Positions 33,805 through 38,509 of a DNA stretch of 38,509 bases are shown one piece after another (within the stretch, counting starts at the first letter, position 1; every line of letters begins with the position of its first letter). The notes beneath the pieces are model-generated. The model saw only the letters and a program-made list of their open reading frames with translations. It was not told the origin of the DNA and did no database searches. The position numbers and the translations under genes were made by a program. The stretch comes from Methyloglobulus morosus KoM1 (GTDB lineage: Bacteria > Pseudomonadota > Gammaproteobacteria > Methylococcales > Methylomonadaceae): contig NZ_AYLO01000118.1 in the NCBI RefSeq assembly GCF_000496735.2, positions 1 to 38,509 on the forward strand, read 5' to 3'.

Positions 33805-35205
33805 ATGTATAAGTCACATGTAAGCCATTTGACCCATGATTTCAAAACGCTGCGCAATCTGATGGCTAAAGCTTCCCCTCCGCGTTCGGGCGATTACCTT
33901 GCCGGCCTGGGGGCCGCTAATAGCCTTGAGCGGGTTGCCGCACAATGGGCGTTGGCAGACGTACCCTTAAAGCAGTTCCTGAATGAAGCATTAGTGCCTT
34001 ATGAACAGGATGAGGTCACCCGGTTGATTATTGACGGGCATGACAGCGTTGCTTTTCAACCCATCAGCCACTTGACTGTCGGCGATTTTCGTAACTGGCT
34101 GCTCTCTGGGCAAGCGACTACGGCAACTTTAACGGCGATAGCCCCAGGATTGACGCCGGAAATGGTGGCCGCCGTTTCCAAGATAATGCGACTCCAGGAT
34201 TTGATACTGGTTGCCAAAAAGTGCCGTGTCATTACTCGCTTCCGTGGCACGATTGGACTGGAAGGCCGCTTGTCTACGCGTTTGCAGCCCAATCACCCTA
34301 CCGATAGTCCCGCCGGCGTGGCGGCCAGCCTTGTGGATGGCTTGTTATATGGCTGCGGCGATGCGGTTATCGGAATTAACCCTGCATCTGACAACCTGGA
34401 AGCGACCTTGCGGTTGCTGCACATGTTGCGTGGCATTATCGAACGTTATCAGATACCCACGCAATCCTGTGTATTGTCGCATGTGACCACAACCTTGAAA
34501 GCCATTGAACAAGATGCCCCAGTTGACTTGGTGTTTCAATCCATTGCAGGCACCCAAAAGGCCAATGACAGTTTTGGTATTGACCTAAATTTGTTGCAAG
34601 AAGCACAGGATGCCGTGTTGGGACGGGAGCGTGGAACGCTAGGCAATAACCGCATGTATTTTGAAACCGGACAAGGCAGTGCGCTATCTGCCAACGCCCA
34701 CGAAGGGTTGGATCAGCAAACCTGTGAAGCCAGGGCCTATGCGGTGGCGCGTAAATACGAGCCGCTACTGGTCAATACCGTGGTCGGGTTTATCGGGCCC
34801 GAGTATCTATACGATGGCAAGCAGATTATCCGCGCCGGCCTGGAAGATCATTTTTGCGGAAAATTATTGGGTTTGCCGATGGGTTGTGATGTCTGTTACA
34901 CCAACCATGCCGAAGCCGACCAGGACGATATGGATATGTTACTGACCCAAATTGCCGTGGCTGGCTGTACCTTTATTATGGGTGTGCCAGGTGCCGATGA
35001 CGTGATGCTTAATTATCAATCGACCTCATTCCATGACGCGCTGTACCTGCGCCAGATTCTCGGATTAAAACCTGCGCCTGAGTTTGAGCAATGGCTGCAA
35101 AAACACCAAATCTTCGATGACAAAAACCAACTGAAGCAACAGGCGCATATACCGGAATTATTTAAACCAACCCTGCAAAAAATAATGGGGGAAGCCGATG
35201 AATGA
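33805..35205 (+). CDS. eutB: Ethanolamine ammonia-lyase large subunit EutB
   Basis: EutBC splits ethanolamine into acetaldehyde and ammonia by an adenosylcobalamin radical mechanism. The 466 residues match the family (E. coli 453). Active-site segments are RLSTRLQPNHPTDSPAG (Arg159), GINPASDN (Asn192) and YFETGQGS (Glu287). The cobalamin-facing C-terminal part has LPMGCDVCYTNHAEAD. The gene overlaps eutC by eight bases. No reactivase eutA, aldehyde dehydrogenase eutE, microcompartment or eutR gene is in the window. This would serve ethanolamine as a nitrogen (or two-carbon) source outside a microcompartment. Confidence 0.95.
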   Translation: MYKSHVSHLTHDFKTLRNLMAKASPPRSGDYLAGLGAANSLERVAAQWALADVPLKQFLNEALVPYEQDEVTRLIIDGHDSVAFQPISHLTVGDFRNWLLSGQATTATLTAIAPGLTPEMVAAVSKIMRLQDLILVAKKCRVITRFRGTIGLEGRLSTRLQPNHPTDSPAGVAASLVDGLLYGCGDAVIGINPASDNLEATLRLLHMLRGIIERYQIPTQSCVLSHVTTTLKAIEQDAPVDLVFQSIAGTQKANDSFGIDLNLLQEAQDAVLGRERGTLGNNRMYFETGQGSALSANAHEGLDQQTCEARAYAVARKYEPLLVNTVVGFIGPEYLYDGKQIIRAGLEDHFCGKLLGLPMGCDVCYTNHAEADQDDMDMLLTQIAVAGCTFIMGVPGADDVMLNYQSTSFHDALYLRQILGLKPAPEFEQWLQKHQIFDDKNQLKQQAHIPELFKPTLQKIMGEADE

Positions 35206-35998
35206 CGATACGTATATTGTTCCCCAAGATCCTTGGAAAAACCTCACCCAATTCACGCCTGCACGGATAGCCTTAGGACGCGCCGGAAACAGTTTGCCAA
35301 CCAAGGCCAGCCTTGAGTTTTTATATGCGCACGCCATGGCGCGAGATGCCGTCAATATCCCGCTGGATTTTGCAGCCCTTGAATATCGTTTAGATGGGTT
35401 GGGCTATCGGTCGTTGATGTTGGAAACACAGGCAGAAAATCATCGCCTATTTTTGCAACGACCCGATTTAGGACGCTTATTGAGCGAGCCTGCCTTGGCC
35501 TGCTTGCAAAATATCCCGCAAACCCATACCGATGCGGTTGTTGTCGTTTCTGACGGCTTATCATCCATGGCCATTGAGCATCACGCCGAACCCTTCCTGA
35601 ATTTATTGCTGCCGGAATTGCAAGCAAAGGGTTATGCTTTGCCGCCCGTTTGTCTCGTAAAACACGGGCGTGTTGCGATCGGCGATGCCATTGCAGAACA
35701 TTTTGGGGCCAGATTGTGCATCGTCCTGATCGGTGAACGTCCAGGGTTGAGTTCCCCGGACAGCATGGGCATTTATTTTACCTATCGGGCCCGGTCAGGG
35801 ATAAGTACCGACGCGGACCGCAATTGCATTTCCAATATTCACCAAAACGGGCTGGGTTATGGGCAGGCGCTAAAAAAGTTGCTGTACCTAATCAATGAGT
35901 CGGAAAAATTACAGCTATCCGGCATCAACTTAAAAGACGAAACGACCGACACTGCACTGGATAGTCAACGGAAACAAACGAATTTTTTATTGGATTGA
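35198..35998 (+). CDS. eutC: Ethanolamine ammonia-lyase small subunit EutC
   Basis: EutC completes the adenosylcobalamin site with EutB. The 266 residues show the family markers: FTPARIALGRAGNSLPTKA near the start, HAMARDAVNIPLD, VVVSDGLSSMAIEHHAEP, GERPGLSSPDSMGIYFTY and RNCISNIHQNGLGY. Length is normal (E. coli 295, with a longer flexible N-terminus that controls solubility; here that segment is short). The eight-base overlap with eutB implies coupled translation. Confidence 0.94.
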   Translation: MNDDTYIVPQDPWKNLTQFTPARIALGRAGNSLPTKASLEFLYAHAMARDAVNIPLDFAALEYRLDGLGYRSLMLETQAENHRLFLQRPDLGRLLSEPALACLQNIPQTHTDAVVVVSDGLSSMAIEHHAEPFLNLLLPELQAKGYALPPVCLVKHGRVAIGDAIAEHFGARLCIVLIGERPGLSSPDSMGIYFTYRARSGISTDADRNCISNIHQNGLGYGQALKKLLYLINESEKLQLSGINLKDETTDTALDSQRKQTNFLLD

Positions 35999-36101
35999 AC
36001 ATCCCGGCCTACTGTTATGTTATTAAGCGATTACGGAGTAATTGGACAATGAAATTGTGCATTGCTGGCCATCGTTATAGATTCGGCCTTTTAATGCCTG
36101 A

Positions 36102-36159
36102 ACCGTTCGTGCTGAGCTTGTCGAAGCACACACCGCCTTTCGACAGGCAAGGCGAACGG
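36102..36159. repeat. REP-like long hairpin between eutC and uidA
   Basis: CCGTTCG (36103-36109) pairs with CGAACGG (36153-36159). Inside, GTGCT (36109-36113) pairs with AGCAC (36125-36129) around GAGCTTGTCGA, and TTCGACAGG follows on the right arm. This is the clearest copy of the repeat also found between purF and metZ. It lies in a 272-base gap without a gene. Confidence 0.65.
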
Positions 36160-36270
36160 AAACTTAATACTTCACAAGGCGGAATCAATAGTTTCCTTAA
36201 TTGCCGAAGCTCCATTACCGACTAAACTAAGATTTGTTTCGCCGCCACGCCCATCAAAAGGAGACTTGCG

Positions 36271-38031
36271 ATGCTGTACCCCCAACAGAACCTAGCCCGA
36301 AACAAGTTCGACCTGTCGGGTATTTGGGATTTTAGGATTGACCCTGACCTAGTCGGTGAGCAACAGGGCTGGCAAAATGGAGTGGTAAATCCCCGCCCAA
36401 TCGCAGTTCCAGGCAGTTGGAACGAGCAGTATGAGGACATATATAACTATCTTGGGCTTGCCTGGTATATTAAATCAACTTATATCCCGCAAAGCTGGCG
36501 GGGACAGCGTGTGTTTCTGCGTGTCGGTTCGGCCTGTTATTTCGGCACCGTCTATATCAACGGTGTCAAGATGGGTTCACATGAAGGAGGGCATTTGCCT
36601 TTCGCTTTCGAGATCACCGACCAAATCCGATGGGAAACAGAAAATATTGTAGCGATTAGTGTTGAGAACGAACTCAAGCCTACCCGTGTGCCTTCCGGCA
36701 ATATGAGTACTCCGCTGTTGCCGGTCGCCAGTTTTCCGCACACGACCTATGATTTCTTTCCATTTGCGGGTATTCACCGCCTTGTGGTGTTATACAGCGT
36801 CCCGCAAACCTATATTGACGATGTAACGGTCGTCACTGACATTGATGGGGTTAACGGCATCATAAAGGTAAATGTCCGGCTGAATTCAGCGGTTTCGGCA
36901 CAAGGCGACTTACAACTAAAAGGTGGTGATGCGACTATCGTCGCCAAGTTGAATTTCCTGGATGGACTTGCCGAAATGCAACTTACCGTTGCCAATGCCA
37001 AATTCTGGTCTGACAAGATGCCTTATCTATACGACTTGGTTATCCAGGCGGGACAAGACCATTACACCTTGAAGGTGGGAATCCGCACGATCAGGGTGCA
37101 GGACAACCAGATTTTACTAAACGGAAAGCCCGTAAAGTTGAATGGTTATGGCCGTCACGAGGATTTTATCGCCAGCGGGAAGGGATTGAACTTACCCCTG
37201 TTGGTCAAGGATTATCAGTTAATGCGCTGGACGGGCGCCAATAGCTATCGCACTTCACACTATCCTTACAGCGAAGAAGAGATGCAATTGGCTGATCGGG
37301 AAGGCTTCCTGATTATTGATGAAATACCCGCTGTCAGCTTGCAGTTTGAGGATGACGATAATATTGCCATTCGTCAGCGCATTTGCTTACAACAAGTTGA
37401 TGAGTTGATCGCCCGCGACAAAAATCATCCCAGTGTCATAATGTGGTGCGTGGCGAATGAACCTATGACTCCGAGATTGAACTTGACGGCATCCGAGATT
37501 CTTACCGAGCCAGCAGTCGAGAAAGGTAAGGGCTTTCTTGAAAGGTTAATGCATCGTGCGCGGGAATTGGATCCTACCCGATTGGTGACACTGGTAACGT
37601 TAGGGGGTACGCCTAGCTCTTGGGTTGAACAGTGCGATGTTATCTGCATGAATCGTTATTGGGGGTGGTATGTGTTGGGTGGCGAGATGGACAAGGCGCT
37701 CGCTGCCCTTGAACAGGAGCTTGATGCTGCCTGGGATACTTGGCGCAAGCCCGTTATCTTGACCGAATTCGGGGCAGATACCCTAGCCGGTATGCACGGT
37801 CATCCTAACGTCATGTGGACCGAAGAATATCAGGCCGAGTACATACGCGGGCATCTTAGGGTGGCGGGCGAAAAAGATTATATCGCCGGTATGCAGGTTT
37901 GGAACTTTGCCGACTTTGCCGCCGTACAGAGCATTATGCGCGTAGGCGGCATCAATATGAAGGGTGTTTTTACCCGAGGACGTACGCCCAAAATGGCTGC
38001 CCACGTTTTGCGGGAGTTTTGGGCTAGATAG
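36271..38031 (+). CDS. uidA: Beta-glucuronidase (glycoside hydrolase family 2)
   Basis: The enzyme removes beta-linked glucuronic acid from conjugates or glycans. The 586 residues align along their length with E. coli UidA (603): jelly roll (about 13-180), immunoglobulin-like domain (182-275) and TIM barrel (276-586). The acid/base is Glu397 (VANEP), the nucleophile Glu499 (ILTEFG). NMKG (Asn562, Lys564) is the glucuronate carboxylate clamp that separates glucuronidases from beta-galactosidases. GRHED and SYRTSHYPYSEEE are intact. The active-site loop after IIDE is much shorter than in E. coli, as in the no-loop class that acts on larger substrates. No signal peptide, so cytoplasmic. AAGGAG precedes the ATG. 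Confidence 0.92.
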   Translation: MLYPQQNLARNKFDLSGIWDFRIDPDLVGEQQGWQNGVVNPRPIAVPGSWNEQYEDIYNYLGLAWYIKSTYIPQSWRGQRVFLRVGSACYFGTVYINGVKMGSHEGGHLPFAFEITDQIRWETENIVAISVENELKPTRVPSGNMSTPLLPVASFPHTTYDFFPFAGIHRLVVLYSVPQTYIDDVTVVTDIDGVNGIIKVNVRLNSAVSAQGDLQLKGGDATIVAKLNFLDGLAEMQLTVANAKFWSDKMPYLYDLVIQAGQDHYTLKVGIRTIRVQDNQILLNGKPVKLNGYGRHEDFIASGKGLNLPLLVKDYQLMRWTGANSYRTSHYPYSEEEMQLADREGFLIIDEIPAVSLQFEDDDNIAIRQRICLQQVDELIARDKNHPSVIMWCVANEPMTPRLNLTASEILTEPAVEKGKGFLERLMHRARELDPTRLVTLVTLGGTPSSWVEQCDVICMNRYWGWYVLGGEMDKALAALEQELDAAWDTWRKPVILTEFGADTLAGMHGHPNVMWTEEYQAEYIRGHLRVAGEKDYIAGMQVWNFADFAAVQSIMRVGGINMKGVFTRGRTPKMAAHVLREFWAR

Positions 38032-38509
38032 ATCAATGGCCAAAGCATTGGAATACGATGCGGAAGTACAGTTCGTTTGTTAGAAGAACCAAAAAAGGAA
38101 AATAATCCGAAATCTAGAACAAATTGGAAAAGTAAGGTAAAGCACCTAACAGGGTGAAAGACCCTAAACAAGATCAATAAAGTTTTATTTTATGGCTGTT
38201 ACCTCTGTTGATAACAAATTCTTAGTATTAAGTATATCAATGTATTGAAAGCAATTACTAATGGTCAATAGCCTTTTCTGCGATGCCGCTAATCTTCGTA
38301 CAGATGGGATTTTATCCTCTGTCCTCCCCTAAATACCTAAGTTTAATTATAGGGTTTTTACCCAGTCATTATTAGGGTTTTACCTGATTGAGATAGGGCT
38401 GTCTCTCAGATAGCATCACTACGTCCAAAAAACTTTGCTCAATTTATAGTGGGCCTATGGATTAAAAATACTGACATTGATCTGCAACGGGCCAGACGAC
38501 AGTAAAAAC
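38032..38509. other. Non-coding end of the window
   Basis: These 478 bases hold no gene I can support. A small stem AGGGT/ACCCT (38151-38165) lies 120 bases after uidA. A direct repeat of TAGGG-TTTT(T)-ACC occurs near 38349 and 38372. The end may be the upstream region of the next gene outside the window. Confidence 0.4.

Noticed and set aside
36271-38031. Assignment as beta-galactosidase (same GH2 family)
   Set aside because: The NxKG carboxylate clamp and full-length likeness to UidA point to a glucuronidase.
1-38509. CRISPR array, tRNA, rRNA, prophage or complete defence system
   Set aside because: No regularly spaced repeats, tRNA cloverleaf, rRNA segment, integrase or phage structural gene was recognised on either strand.

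Overview
The window reads as chromosomal DNA of a gammaproteobacterium of moderate GC content. Gene order in its core resembles Pseudomonas and Methylococcales: sppA, a HAD phosphatase and rluC diverge from rne, and truA-trpF-trpB-trpA-accD-folC-dedD-cvpA-purF-metZ follow on one strand. A methanotroph or methylotroph is plausible, because a DUF3280-type secreted protein and dihydroxyacetone kinase subunits are present. No methane or methanol oxidation gene lies in the window, so that placement is an inference.

Left part (1-9.4 kb). The tail of an unidentified gene overlaps a DUF3280/DUF2380-type secreted protein. A MarR repressor with a C-terminal four-cysteine tail diverges from two small cysteine-rich proteins (DUF2024, DUF1289). 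Dihydroxyacetone kinase subunits DhaL and DhaK are convergent, with a repeat-derived hairpin between them. A truncated nikR relic starting at TTG lies behind dhaK. Then come an unknown 108-residue protein, rlmB, a PepSY / response regulator / PhoQ-like kinase operon, sppA and a HAD phosphatase.

Core part (9.4-27.2 kb). rluC and rne diverge from a 0.5 kb spacer that includes a probable rne leader hairpin. A signal-less L,D-transpeptidase, truA and a DUF2231 membrane protein with a histidine-rich tail lead into tryptophan synthesis (trpFBA), fatty acid and folate enzymes (accD, folC), a SPOR protein, cvpA, purF and metZ. grxC diverges from nrdR-ribD. The usual riboflavin continuation (ribE, ribBA, ribH) does not follow ribD.

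Right part (27.2-38.5 kb). This is a looser, accessory-like region with long spacers and short dispersed repeats. It carries a signal-less staphylococcal-nuclease-like protein, a cupin, an ECF42-type sigma factor with TPR extension, a small membrane protein, an SbmA/YddA-type ABC protein whose ATPase motifs are broken, eutBC without other eut genes, and a beta-glucuronidase.

The most interesting leads are: (i) the full-length transporter with a degenerate nucleotide-binding domain directly upstream of the cobalamin-dependent EutBC; (ii) the cysteine-tailed MarR with two partner small cysteine proteins and two perfect inverted repeats in the shared promoter; (iii) the nikR relic; and (iv) the His-rich DUF2231 protein inserted between truA and trpF. 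No tRNA, rRNA, CRISPR array, transposase or phage gene was seen.
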